Shown here: piece by piece, positions 23,852 to 34,851 of the stretch
Numbering within the stretch: the stretch's first letter is position 1
Layout of the letters: each line of letters begins with the position of its first letter
From: Populus alba
Lineage: Eukaryota; Streptophyta; Magnoliopsida; Malpighiales; Salicaceae
Direction: 5' to 3'
Length of the DNA: 64,000 nt
Assembly: GCF_005239225.2 (NCBI RefSeq)
Contig: NC_133284.1
Coordinates: forward strand, 53,010,416-53,074,415
The notes under the pieces: generated by a model
Told to the model about the DNA's origin: nothing
Seen by the model: the letters and a program-made list of their open reading frames with translations, nothing else
The model's database searches: none
Made by a program: the position numbers and the translations under genes

Positions 23852-24753
23852 GGAATCGTCAGATGGGATTCCAAGTTGTTTGGTTAAAAGAGATCGCAAG
23901 AAGGGATCTCGTTTTTCGATGAAGATCGCCAGAAGGGACTTCATATTTCAGCTTTGAATAAAAGGGAATCGCTAGATGGGATTCCAGGTTGCTTGAGATC
24001 GCCAGAAGGGATCTCGTGTTTCACTATTGTGGAGGTCGCCAGATGGGACCTCACACTTCACGTTGGTTAAAAGGAGTCGCCAGATGGGATTCCAGGTTGT
24101 TTGAGATCGCCAGAAGGGATCTCGTGTTTCACTATTGTGGAGGTCGCCAGATGGGACCTCACACTTCACGTTGGTTAAAAGGGAATCGCCAGATGGGATT
24201 CCAGGTTGTTTGAGATCGCCAGAAGGGATCTCGTGTTTCACTATTGTGGAGGTCGCCAGATGGGACCTCACACTTAACGTTGGTTAAAAGGAGTCGCCAG
24301 ATGGGATTCCAGGTTGTTTGAGATTGCCAGAAGGGATCTCGTGTTTCACTATTGTGGAGGTCGCCAGATGGGACCTCACACTTCACGTTGGTTAAAAGGA
24401 GTCGCCAGATGGGATTCCAGGTTGCTTGAGATCGCCAGAAGGGATCTCGTGTTTCGCTATTGTGGAGGTCGCCAGATGGGAACTCACACTTAATGTTGGT
24501 TAAAAGGAATCGCCAGATGGGATTCCAGGTTGTTTGAAATCGCCAGAAGGGGTTTCGCGTTTCACTATTTTGGGAGGTCGCCGGATGGGACCTCATACTT
24601 CATGTTTGTTAATAGGAATCCCAGATGGCATTATAAGTTTGATTAAAGGAGATCGCCAGAAGGGATCTCGCATTTCAATATTTTTCAAAAAGGGGTCGCC
24701 AGAAGGGACCTCATATTTCATTTTCGTTAAAGGGAATTGCCAGATGGGATTCC
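23852..24753 (+). repeat. about 25 short hairpins in ~108-bp higher-order tandem repeats
   Basis: A ~36-bp unit repeats, organised in triplets with a ~108-bp period; the GAGATC member starts at 23,995, 24,103, 24,212, 24,320, 24,428 and 24,536. Every unit has the core GCCAGAWGG flanked by six-base arms that complement each other, but the arms differ by type: GAGATC/GATCTC, GAGGTC/GACCTC and GGAATC/GATTCC. Inside, CC and GG can pair around an AGAA or AGAT loop, leaving one bulged G. Most arm mutations keep pairing through G-T, for example GAAATC/GGTTTC at 24,536 and GGGGTC/GACCTC near 24,694. It lies between integrase and the polypurine tract. Confidence 0.9.
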
Positions 24754-24888
24754 GATGACCGAAGAGGATTGTTGTAAAGAAAGAGTTTCAGATCGATCAA
24801 GCTTCGACCAGATCAGTTTTCGGGAGTTTAGTTGGGACTATCTTTATAAAACTTACTGCGCAAAACCTTCGCTCCGTAAGCTCTATAA

Positions 24889-24900
24889 AGAGGGGGCATC
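24889..24900 (+). other. polypurine tract of the Tat element
   Basis: AGAGGGGGCATC lies immediately before the LTR start TGTTGTAACCC. It would prime plus-strand DNA synthesis. Confidence 0.8.
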
Positions 24901-25940
24901 TGTTGTAACCCATTTTTGGGTCCCCGCAAAAAATAAATAAAATAAATAGCCAAAAGAGGCTAGAAAAATAACAGGAGGCAGAAGCGCTCAGAAAGTGGTC
25001 AGAAAAATTGGTCAAGGAGGTTAAAAATACAAAGATTCGATTTTTGACAGTATTTTCTTGAAGGATGAGAGCCCTATTGAGAAGGAAAATTTGAATTTTG
25101 AGGAGAAGCCCAAATTTGGATGTTTATGGACTTAATTGGATTTTTATTTGAATTTATAAAGGATTTGATTGCATGAAAAAATTGATTTTTAAGTCAATTT
25201 GGGCTTTAATTAGAAGAAATTAAAGTTCTGGGCTAAAATAAAATTTTTAGGATTTTTATTGGGTCAAATCAGGGGCTTAATTGCATAAATATTGAAGTTT
25301 AAGGGCCAATTAGGGACTTAATTGTTAAAATCCGAAACCAGGGACCAATTTGGAGAAGGCGCAAAGATAGGGGGGCTGTTTGGAATTGTTTCAGGGGCTT
25401 AATTGAAGAAATTGGAAGTTTATTGATCAATTGAGGGCTTAATTGCATAAATCAGAGGCCAAGGATCAAAGTGAAAAACGCGGCCAACTATGGGGACGGA
25501 CCGAAATTAGCAGGGACGAAATTGAATTAAACAAAGATGATTAAGGACTGATTTGAAACATGTTCTGGCGCCTTTATTTTTAAATGAAACGGCGCGTTTT
25601 ATCCAAAACGACGCCGTTTCATGCATAAAAAAAAAAAAAAAAAAAGACCGAACGATGCCGTTTTGAACGGCACTGTTCCCCTTTCTTCTTCCTTTCCCCC
25701 GCACCTGCAACAGAAGGAAAAGCTTTGTTTTTGAAATAAACTTCCCGCCTCTCTCTCCCTTGCATCTCCACCGAACAACCCGAAGCCCCCACACCGTGGG
25801 ACCGCCGACCGAAGGCATTGGCCGACCACCGGCCGAAAGTAAAGAAACGGCACCTTGCTGTCGCGGGTGGTGGCCGACCAGCCACCCGCGAAACCCACTC
25901 CAAGGCGCACTAACAATGGTCCCCCACACCGGTTCTGCCC

Positions 25941-25950
25941 CTATAAATAG
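25941..25950 (+). promoter_or_regulatory. TATA box of the Tat LTR
   Basis: CTATAAATAG lies about 1.04 kb into the LTR, followed by a GA-rich stretch, as expected of a U3/R border. Transcription would start roughly 25-35 bp downstream (inference). Confidence 0.65.
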
Positions 25951-26287
25951 AAGAGAAAACCGAAGAACAAAAGGGGAGGGAACCGGAGAGAAAACAAAAA
26001 ACGAAGAGAGAGAGGAAGAGAGAGAAACACCCAACCGAGGAGAGAGAGAGCCAACGAGAATCCAAAAAACCCAAGAGAAGATTGAAAAGTTTGAAGCTGG
26101 GGAATTTAGAAGAGAAAACCAAGCAAAAAGCAGGAGGACGCCGCCGGTTTACTTGGAAACCACCGTGAGCTAAGCCGCTGCCACCGCCTCCACCGCAGCC
26201 CCACCAGTAAGCCGTCGCCTCCGCTGCGCCAGGTACACTATCCTTTTCCCCGTGCATTTTTTTTCTTCTGAAGCTGAGTTAGGTTGG

Positions 26288-26575
26288 CCTCCTGCATGCA
26301 GAATCGTTCTGCATGCAGGAGGCGCGCGGGGGGAAAATAATTCCCCCCGTACTGTAATATTTTTCTTCTCTGGGCCAGATGGTTTCTGGCCCAGAAATAT
26401 GTGGGGCGGGCCAGAAGGATTCTGGCCCAACCCGGCGGTCTGGGCCGGTGCCGGCCCAGACCCATGTAGTTTTTTTTTTGGGCCGAACTCGGCCCCATCC
26501 CTTTCGGGCCGAGTTCGGCCCAACGACTTTCAGGCTGGGGCGGGCCCATTTAGTTGGGCCGGCCCAGCCCAGTTA
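26288..26575 (+). repeat. cluster of GC-rich hairpins in the LTR leader
   Basis: Successive inverted repeats are: CCTCCTGCATGCAGAA with its complement after a TCG spacer (26,288-26,322); TCTGGGCCAGA..TCTGGCCCAGA (26,369-26,395); GGGCCAGAAGGATTCTGGCCC (26,408-26,428, shown as one short palindrome of 10-bp arms); GGTCTGGGCCGG/CCGGCCCAGACC around TG (26,437-26,462); and 18-bp arms at 26,478-26,495 and 26,506-26,523, each itself palindromic. They lie downstream of the TATA box, so they would be in the RNA leader. Confidence 0.85.
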
Positions 26576-27547
26576 GTATATTAATATATTATATTATATT
26601 ATTATATTATGCATGTGTGTGTATATATGTATATTTTTTAAAAAAAAAAAATAAAAAAAAATAAAAAAAAAAAAAAATTCTGAAAAGTAAAAAAAAATAT
26701 ATTGTTGTTCTTGGTATATATTGATTTTTTTGTTTTATACTATGGGGATATAATTTCAGTATTTAAAAACACCTGTTTTCGTAAAAAAAAAGAGTTTATA
26801 AAAAAAAATGTTTTGTTTTCATGCATACGGCCAATACACTAGCACGTTTTGAATGTTCTTTTTATATATATAAAAAATATTGGAAGTTTTTAAAAATGTG
26901 TTTTCGCATAGATTTCTTAAACACAAAATCATTTTCTTGCATTTGTGGATTTTACAACCTGTTTGTAAAACTCCAAAGGGTATTGGCCAATATTCCAAAA
27001 ACTATAAAAATCTTATTTTGGGAGGAGAAGTTGTGGTTATTGTTCACCGCTAATGTTTGGATGAAGAAATCCTTAAAAGGACGAACATCCAAAATATTAT
27101 CGGGAGTAATAAATCAACGCACATGTTGGAAAGAAGCTTTGGTTGCGATCGAGAACATTTCAAAATGTTAATTTTAATTTTTTTTTTCCACGGTTTACGA
27201 GTCGTGAAAAGTAATTGTTTTTTTAAAGAATTGTGAAATTTTTCTTCGTTCTTTTATTCTCTTTTCCTTGCGATTTACGAGTTGACGGGATTAGAAAACA
27301 CCAACACCATAGACTATAGAGCAAACCAAACACCAAGCAGCTTACCTTAGGTATGGCGTACTAGGGGTGCTAGTACCTTCCCTTTACGCAACCAGTCCCT
27401 TGCCTTAGAATCTCTGAAAGACCAGTTAGGGTTCCTAGTGACCAAATACTAGGTGGCGACTCCAAAGAACCAAATCATCAGAACACAACGAAAATCGCCA
27501 ACCGATGTCGTGCCTTTTTATAAAATTTTTTTTGAGGGGGTGTGACA

Positions 27548-28257
27548 GAAGGTGTCCACTGTTAACTAAAGAGTGGAGGCATGCTACATTGTTCAGTGAG
27601 CAGTGTAGCATGGTTGGCTTTTGTTGCCGCGCAAGAAAACAACAGCTTGCTGCTTTCCATCTCCCTGCGTTCCGTACGCAATTTATTGTGGGACCGATGC
27701 ACATTAAGTAGTTTTTTTTTCTTAACCAAACATTTATTCAGTGCATTTTTGAAAAAACACAAACTCTAACGCGTAGCCAAACGGACTCTTAGTGGCCATG
27801 GAAATGGCCGTCCCAAGCCACCGCCGACTTGCTCCTAGTGTTGTTACTAGTTTTATAACAGTTCAATGGCATTATAGTAAATTATAAAAGAAAATAATTC
27901 ACGACACAAGAAAAACTTAACCAAGATTTCTTGATGTGTAATTGTATAATAATATTTTTTACATTGTCGGATGGGAAAAAAAAAATCAAAGCTAAAAGTA
28001 TTTAATTGATTAAAAAAATGTGGTTAAATTTGTGATATCTAATCCTTGATCGGTAGCAACTATATGCTATATTACTCTATTCACGAAAATATCTTCATAT
28101 TGGACTTTAAAATAAATATAATCTCAGTTCCATCTAATACATATAAATATCACTAACAGGTTATATATATATATAAAAAATCAAAGCTAAAAGTATTTAA
28201 TTGATTAAAAAAATGTGGTTAAATTTGTGATATCTAATCCTTGATCGGTAGCAACTA
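27548..28257 (-). repeat. rearranged inverted copy of left-arm 11,315-11,970
   Basis: 27,560-28,170 is the reverse complement of left-arm DNA from the MITE-like hairpin back to about 11,315. It sits inside the arm's inner edge, out of order. 28,175-28,257 then repeats 27,985-28,070 (TCAAAGCTAAAAGTATTTAA...GGTAGCAACTAT). Half of the hairpin is missing at the border with the Tat LTR. Confidence 0.75.
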
Positions 28258-30506
28258 TCAAATATCTTATTATCTTTTATTATTATGTTAACCAAATTTA
28301 TACTTGTTATCAATGATAATATCAATAACCATAAATCATTATTTCTGTGGAATATATAGGACGAACACTATCAAATGCCATTATTATTTAGCTTCTACTA
28401 TGTATCAAAATATACACATATCAATGATAAAATCAATAGCAATCCAGCATTATTCTAATATCATTCTTACAAAATAATTTAACTTATATTTATTGCATTG
28501 TCTATGCAGTATTATTTATTTTAAAATCATCAATTTTATATACAATTATGATTCTTAAAATAAACCATTAAATCTTAAAATTAAGTACTTTATATACATA
28601 TGAATTTAATGATGATTTGTTAAAATTGAAAAATTATAACCATGAAGTCAATAATTTAAAATGTCATTAGACTTTTGCTTTCTAAAAAAATTACCTAATC
28701 ATTTCTTGCCTAACCAATTTTAACTTAGCTAATTTCATTTAATAACAACCAACAAGATTATTACTGAGATTACTAACCAATCACTTTTTAGTAGCAAATA
28801 CAATTAAAGCTAAAAACACTCTTTAGTTGACCCCAAGATTAAAAAAAAAAAAAAGAGAGGCAAACTTGGCTCCAGTTTATATAAAATATAGATTTATAAA
28901 TTATATATTGATAATATATTATCTAACTCCAACCATTTTGAATTTTAGCGTTGTTTATCTTTCAATGGCTAACACCATGTTAGCTATTTTAACTGTTGTA
29001 GGAACCTCCAAGACGCGACGCCATGGAATGGTTATTTGAAGCTTATGCAGACTAGTGTTTATCGGGCTAAATGGTGGATAAAATGTGTGACTTGCACAGT
29101 TTTCTATGGTATTTATGAGATAAGTGTGTTTGTCAGAAATGGATACTCAGAGTGTGTTTGGTATTATTGTAGCTGTTGTGATTGTGGTTTGAAAAAAATT
29201 ATTTTATAAAAAGTACTTTTTAATTAAGGTGGTTTGAAAAAATAGATGTTTGGTTAAAACTGTGGTTGAAATTAAGGTTGAAGAAAAAATAATTTAAGCA
29301 GAAATCAAAATCAAAATTAGAAAGTTTAATTTAAAAATCAAAATCTCCATGAAGTGCTGCCCAATTAAGAGGTTGCCTCCTCTAGATTAGCCAGGGTTCA
29401 CAATTACTCTCCTCCTATTCTTGTTGGGTGTTTTATTTCAATTTTCACATAAGCTTTGCGATCTACCTTTGTATATCCTCAATTTCTAGCTCATGAACCT
29501 TTTTCTCTAAAAAGGAAACCTCTTCATCCTCTCCTTGAACATGTTTAGTTTTATTATTTTTTCCAGCTATGGTTGTTTTGCAGCATACAACAAGCAAACA
29601 ATAATCAAAGATTGTTAGGTTCTGATACCAACTAATATAAACAGAAATAATACAAAAAAATAGCAAAACAAACAACACAATTCTACTAAAAAGGATCATC
29701 ACACCAAAAATCAGAATTCAAAATTTTATTTCTTAATAATTTACCATGTCAAGTAGTTTCCTTTGTAAGAGATTTACAACTCCTTAAATAAACTAAAAAA
29801 ACACCTAAACAAACTAAAAACCTTGAAAATAAATAAATAAATAAAAGCAATAAAATTCATAAACAAAATAAAAAATAAAATTATTAAACATAATATTTTA
29901 AAATAAATAGAAAAAAAGATAATAACTAAGAAAAATCAATTTTCCAAAAAAAAAAATTAATCTCCTCAGAAACTCTATTGTCCCTTCTTTTATTCGACTA
30001 GCTAGTTTGGGCATGTAATCACAATACAAGGCTTCAAGACACCTAGCTCATACATTATTTATAACCACACTAAAGAACACAGTATATCACAAGCATTAAC
30101 AAGTAGATACATCTGAAACCATTTTAAAGGCTTACCTCACCTTCATAGAACTTGGATACCTATGACAAGCTTGACAGCTTGAAATGTTACCTTCATTGAA
30201 CTTAGATACCTATAACAGGCTTGACAGCTTGAAATGTTCTAAAGCAGAGATTCCATCGAGTCCTTTTGCATAGTAGCAGGTCACCAAGCCCTTTACAGTG
30301 GTTTCTTGATAGATTGCGGAGCTTTATACTGATAGAAACTCCTTAATTGGATCACATAGTCTTGAGGCATTCTCAGGACGAATAATTTCAAGACTCATTC
30401 TCACCCTAAACCTTATCATCATTACTAGGACATGCTGGTTTGCTAGCTACATCGGTGCATCACATTAAGATTTCAAGGATTTTCAAGATTTAACTGTACA
30501 GAAAAT
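28258..30506. other. right-arm non-coding DNA (AT-rich, gypsy remnant, 3' flank of PPR copy)
   Basis: 28,258-29,297 mirrors 13,391 to about 12,340. 29,300-29,995 mirrors the decayed gypsy start, including the PBS-like GGTTCTGATACCA near 29,620 on the minus strand. 30,000-30,506 is 3' flank with the 48-bp tandem duplication. No independent gene. Confidence 0.6.
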
Positions 30507-32017
30507 CTATGTTTGATTGAATCCAGGAACCTTTACACGAGGCCTATTATAATCACTACATGATATTAATAGATTTTGCAATACAGGGTTTGGCGAGTTG
30601 CTTTGAGCAGCAAGCACACGCACCTCGTGCATTAGCCGCATGAGGGTGTCCTTTCTAAACCGCTGAGCGTTTTCTTCGAATAAATTCAACCAGGCACTTT
30701 TGCAGAATGCTTGAGACTCTCCAGCAGAATTTGTGGTAATACAAGCAAGAGCAGAATCGAAGTCTTCTTTTTCAAGCATCATGCAAAATCTTTCTTTGAC
30801 AAGAGGCGGTGGAGGAATCCTATCTTCCTGCTCCAGGTGCTTCCAAGTTATTTCCAAAACTTCTCCCTGCAGTCACAATGGGAATTTGTAACTTCTCTTA
30901 AATTGAAGATTAGAAACAAAAAGAACACTATTGATGCTGTTTAATCGTTGCCACTACACACATACTACATGTATATTTGTTTTTATTAATATAGGCATGA
31001 ACAATTCTTTTGTACTAAATTTGAAGTCTTGAAAGGATAAAGTGACAAAATTTCAATTTCTCTTGACAGTTTATATCTAAAATTTGAAGAGGATAAGGAC
31101 AAGAAAGTTAGATTTCCATAACTATGAATTCTAAGATTTTACACTTCCTAAAATTTTCAGAATTCAGAATTTTCTAGCAGATGAATTACCTAGAAGCATT
31201 TTACAAAGATTGCGTCCAAAGTGTACTAAAAAGATAAGTTCTTATCATCCCTCCTAAGGAATTCAACAAGGCATCCATTTTATTCCTAAAAGTGCTTTTG
31301 ACTGTTCTCATATAATACCTCCTTGAATCAGGCTATTCAGTCAGGACGTAGATGCAGTTTGGCAACCTAATGTTATTTTTATGGAGATGCTATTAACATC
31401 CATTTCAATAATATGTTCACGTACAAGTGTAATTTCAAATAATCACAATAGATTTGAGAAGTACCTTTCCAGCTCTAGAAGCATCCAGTACCATTCGAAG
31501 ATGACGGTTTGCATTGAAGTGGAACCCATGGCGCAACATCTTTTGATAAACGTACTCAAAATCATCCCACCTGTTCTCTGCAATGCTTGCATCAAGCATG
31601 GTGTTGAAAGTATAGATATCTGGTATTACCCGAAACTTGTAATCAGATCTTCTGCTGATATGATTGCCATCGTCTAACATCTTGTTGAAAAGCTCGTTTG
31701 CTTCTTCAAACAATCCATGTTCTAGATATGCTTTCAGCATTATGTTGCAAGTAACAAGATTTGGGGGGCAAAAGTTCCTCATTTGATTGAAGATGTACAC
31801 AGCGTTTTGAATGTTTCCAGAGTCCAGACAAGCTTGGATTAAGCCAGTGTAAGTTACTACAAGCGGCTTATTAGCAACCTTGCATATTTTCTCAATCTGT
31901 GAAATGAAAGGAGGTTGTGATGGACTGTTTGTTCAAAGAAAAGCTAGTGGTAATAATAAGCACACAAATTGTAGGTGGTTGAAGTGACACCAAACCTGTT
32001 GCAATCTACTTGTTTAT

Positions 32018-32328
32018 TGTTGGTGGGAGGAACCACTTGTGGTGGCTTTGATACACTCAGAGGGGATAAAACACAACGTTTTATTACACAAATCCGAAGC
32101 TTACAATTAATTAAACACAAAAGCTTAATACACGCCCTCTTTCTCTCTTTCTAGTGTTTCTCTCAATTCTCTCCACACAAAATAACATAACTGAGCACCC
32201 TATTTATACATAAATTCAGAATACAAAAATCTACTGTTCCAGGTGTGAAGGCGGCTGGTGGCTGGCGGCTGCAGCTGGTGGGTGGTTGCCTTCCTCGACC
32301 TTCTGGATGTTGAGTTTAATATTAAACA
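32018..32328 (-). repeat. 3' LTR of the compact copia element
   Basis: 311 bp, TG...CA ends, bordered by TTTAT outside and the polypurine tract (TAAGGGGGAGATT on minus) inside. Confidence 0.9.
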
Positions 32329-32341
32329 AATCTCCCCCTTA

Positions 32342-32803
32342 AACTCAATCGAGGGATGTCATGCCAAGCATGAACACTTCTCCTTTTAATGCCTTCTCTC
32401 TGCTTGTAGCCTTTATCCACTAATTTGGCTTTCGTCTTGTAGACCCATTTGACACCTATTGCTTTCTTCTTTTCTGGTGGATAAGTCAGCTTCCAGGTAT
32501 CTTTCTTCTCAATGGCATGTATTTCTTCATCCATTTCTTTTCTGTGACAGCTTTATTGAAGCTTAATGGGTCACTATCTGCATGAAAACAAAACAAAGTT
32601 GTATCTTCCATGACTTGAGTGGCATCGTACAACTCTTCAAGATTCCTCATCCTTCTTGGTCCTTCTGATGAGGATGCTGATGGTGGTGTTGATGATGATG
32701 CTCCTGGTGTGTTCCTCCTGTTGAATACAGGAAATCTGTGTACCGGACTTTGTGGTTCAGCTGCTGAGGACACAACTTTCACAGACTTCATCTGGATTAT
32801 CAA
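32342..32803 (-). pseudogene. remnants of the copia integrase-RT linker and RT start
   Basis: The frame overlapping the Gag-protease end reads RRMRNLEELYDATQVMEDTT, the linker between integrase and RT. A following frame, MDEEIHAIEKKDTWKL then AIGVKWVYKTK, is the first strand region of RT. It breaks off and joins the element's 3' end. At least two internal deletions therefore removed the integrase core and nearly all of RT and RNase H. Confidence 0.8.
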
Positions 32804-34337
32804 TGTGAGGCAAACCTTTGACCATCTTCTTGCTTGCTAGCATCTTCAGACTCGTGAAGTTAAGATGTCCAAGCCTCAAGTGCCAAAGCCATTCTTCACT
32901 GTTGGTGATGGCGCTCAAACACCTTGCTGCATTATACTGGATGTTCAGAGGAAACATCCTATTCTTGGACATTTTCACGTAGGCCATTAATCTCCCATTA
33001 TAATCTCTAATTGTCAGATGACAATTCTTCGAGTTCAGAGTATAACCTCTCTCCATGAGTTGACCTATGCTGATCAAGTTCTGCTTTATTGCTAGGATAT
33101 AATAGACATTGGCGATGTGGTTGTGATCGCCGTTCTTCAACTTGATGGGGATGTTGCCTTTACCTTTGAATGGAACCTTTGAGGTGTCTCCAAAAGTAAC
33201 TAGACCTTGAATGGTCTCATCTAGATCACCGAATAACTCTCGGTGGCCGCACATGTGGTTGCTGGCTCCAGTATCTAGATACCATATATTCTTCTGTTTC
33301 TCGCCAAGTTCTTGTTGGACAAGAAATGCAGCTTCTTCTCTATCATCCTTCTTTGCATAGTTGACTTGCTCACGTATCTCCAACGGAACTTTCCTTCTGC
33401 ATTCAGTGCTATAGTGCCCAAATTGATTGCAACTATAACATTGGATATTCCTCTTGTCACGGTTATTGTAACCGCCTCCTCTTCCTCTAGGAGTGAATGC
33501 TTGTTGTCCTCGTCCTCCTCTGGTGGTGTTTCTACCACCTCTTCCTCTAAAGCTTGTATTCCAAGATCCTTTACCTTGGAATTGCTGAAATCCTCCTCTG
33601 GATTGTTGACTTCTTGCTGGGGTGGAATATCCACTTGTTGAAGTCTCCCCTAGCTCATATATGTCCTTGAGAGACAACTTTGCTTGTAAGGCATGCTCGA
33701 TGGCCTTATCTCCATTTCTCTTTAGAATCTTCTGCTCGTGAGCTTGCAAAGAACTCATAAGCTCATCAACTGTCAACTTGTCCACTTCCTTGGACTCTTC
33801 AATTGCGACAACAACAAAATCAAATTTTGGATCTAGGGATCCTAAAATTTTCTCTGTAATTCGAGAATCAATGATGGCTTCTCCATTTCTCCTCATCTGA
33901 TTGACTATCACCATAATTCTTGTGTGATAGTCAGAAATAGATTCTGAGGACTTCATCTGCAACAATTCGAATTCTCCTCGCAAAGATTGAAGACGAATCT
34001 TCTTGATTCTGTCAGCACCTTTGTACTTTTGTTGGAGAGCCTCCCATATGTCTTTTGATGTTTCAGCAGAAGAAATTATCTCGAATGTATCTTCATCAAG
34101 ACCTTGATACATGATGGTCTTTGCTTTGTTGTCTTTTTTCCTGTTGACTTTCAAGGCTTGCTTGTGTGCCTCTTGTAAAGCATCTTCTGCTTCTTTGGAC
34201 TCTGGTTCATCATAACCATGTTGTACAATATCCAAACACTCTTGCGAACCAAGGAATGCCTTCAATCTGATGCACCAACTATCATAGTTGTCTTTGGTTA
34301 GCTTCGGGATGAGTGTATGTGTACCTTCTGTAGTCAT
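32757..34337 (-). CDS. copia Gag-protease polyprotein, intact frame (526 aa)
   Basis: ATG at 34,337 starts MTTEGTHTLIPKLTKDNYDS. An N-terminal copia Gag core follows (YDSWCIRLKAFLGSQECL, then IMYQGLDEDTFEIISSAETS). An RG/Q-rich stretch (about residues 240-295) precedes a CCHC zinc knuckle (CYSCNQFGHYSTEC, about residue 300), a retropepsin motif (WYLDTGASNHMCG, about 355) and the pre-integrase segment (WLWHLRLGHLNFTSLKML). It ends right after CESC, where an internal deletion removes integrase. Gag would form the particle and the protease would process it. The complete frame and similar LTRs suggest the element could be mobilised by a full-length relative (inference). Confidence 0.9.
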   Translation of the reverse strand: MTTEGTHTLIPKLTKDNYDSWCIRLKAFLGSQECLDIVQHGYDEPESKEAEDALQEAHKQALKVNRKKDNKAKTIMYQGLDEDTFEIISSAETSKDIWEALQQKYKGADRIKKIRLQSLRGEFELLQMKSSESISDYHTRIMVIVNQMRRNGEAIIDSRITEKILGSLDPKFDFVVVAIEESKEVDKLTVDELMSSLQAHEQKILKRNGDKAIEHALQAKLSLKDIYELGETSTSGYSTPARSQQSRGGFQQFQGKGSWNTSFRGRGGRNTTRGGRGQQAFTPRGRGGGYNNRDKRNIQCYSCNQFGHYSTECRRKVPLEIREQVNYAKKDDREEAAFLVQQELGEKQKNIWYLDTGASNHMCGHRELFGDLDETIQGLVTFGDTSKVPFKGKGNIPIKLKNGDHNHIANVYYILAIKQNLISIGQLMERGYTLNSKNCHLTIRDYNGRLMAYVKMSKNRMFPLNIQYNAARCLSAITNSEEWLWHLRLGHLNFTSLKMLASKKMVKGLPHIDNPDEVCESCVLSS

Positions 34338-34851
34338 TTTGCTCTTTAAATGACTATATCACCTTTCTAGGAGCCGAATTTGGCCAAACGGACACTGTAG
34401 ATCGATCCGGAATGGTCCAAATAGTCCGAAATCGGTCTGACTTTGTTGAAATCGGGTCAGAAAATGGGTGAACCGGTCCAAAAACCAATTATGTACGGCG
34501 GGCGGTTCGTTGGGTTGAACCGGGAATATTCTGGGAATATTCCAGGGAATATTCCTTCAGCGCGCTGGCGGCTCGGCTCGGCGCGGTGTACGGTCGACTT
34601 GAGGCTCGGCGTAAACGGCTCGGCTCGGCGCAAATATGGCGCGCGTGGGCTGCGCGTGGTCTTCTGTGCAGAATCTTCAGGCGACGCGTGTGGCTCACCG
34701 CGGTCTCCGATCAGGCTGATTCTTGCGGCAGTGAGTTCGTCTTGATGAGATCTACACTGTGGAATAATCAAAACTTGTTTTGACAACTTTGAAAATTCGG
34801 ATATACCCCAAAACTCTTCTGTTTTCTGACGAACGGGGCTCTGATACCAAT

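Larger units (their letters stand above)
16211..27547 (+). mobile_element. Ty3/gypsy retrotransposon, Tat/Ogre group, 5'-truncated by the gap and decayed
   Basis: The order is coiled-coil ORF, gag, protease, RT-RNase H, a second RNase H, integrase, a repeat-rich 3' untranslated region, polypurine tract and 3' LTR. The extra RNase H between the pol RNase H and integrase, the long 3' UTR with tandem repeats and the large LTR are hallmarks of the Tat lineage. Every enzymatic domain except protease is split by frameshifts, so the copy cannot be autonomous. The 5' LTR is not visible. It lies between the two arms of the inverted duplication. Confidence 0.85.
24901..27547 (+). mobile_element. 3' LTR of the Tat element (2,647 bp)
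   Basis: It begins TGTTGTAACCCATTTTTGGG directly after the polypurine tract and ends GGGGTGTGACA, giving TGT...ACA ends. Inside are degenerate GGGCTTAATTG repeats (25,100-25,500), an AAACGG...CCGTTT inverted repeat near 25,587-25,620, a TATA box (25,941-25,950), a GA-rich stretch (26,003-26,050) and a hairpin cluster (26,288-26,575). With no 5' LTR in the window, the border rests on structure alone. The long frames on both strands near 25,507-26,584 are by-products of GC-rich composition. Confidence 0.8.

Noticed and set aside
23989..24596. Frames of 74-145 codons across the hairpin array
   Set aside because: Both strands are open only because the repeat lacks stops in those frames; the region is the 3' untranslated part of the Tat element.
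23852..24753. CRISPR-like array of repeats and spacers
   Set aside because: Plant nuclear DNA; the intervals are themselves repeated with a 108-bp period, not unique spacers, and the block sits between integrase and the polypurine tract of a retrotransposon.
25507..26584. Several 90- to 175-codon frames on both strands
   Set aside because: They overlap in many frames inside the GC-rich Tat LTR, have biased composition (poly-S, poly-G, R-rich) and match the hairpin cluster rather than a protein.
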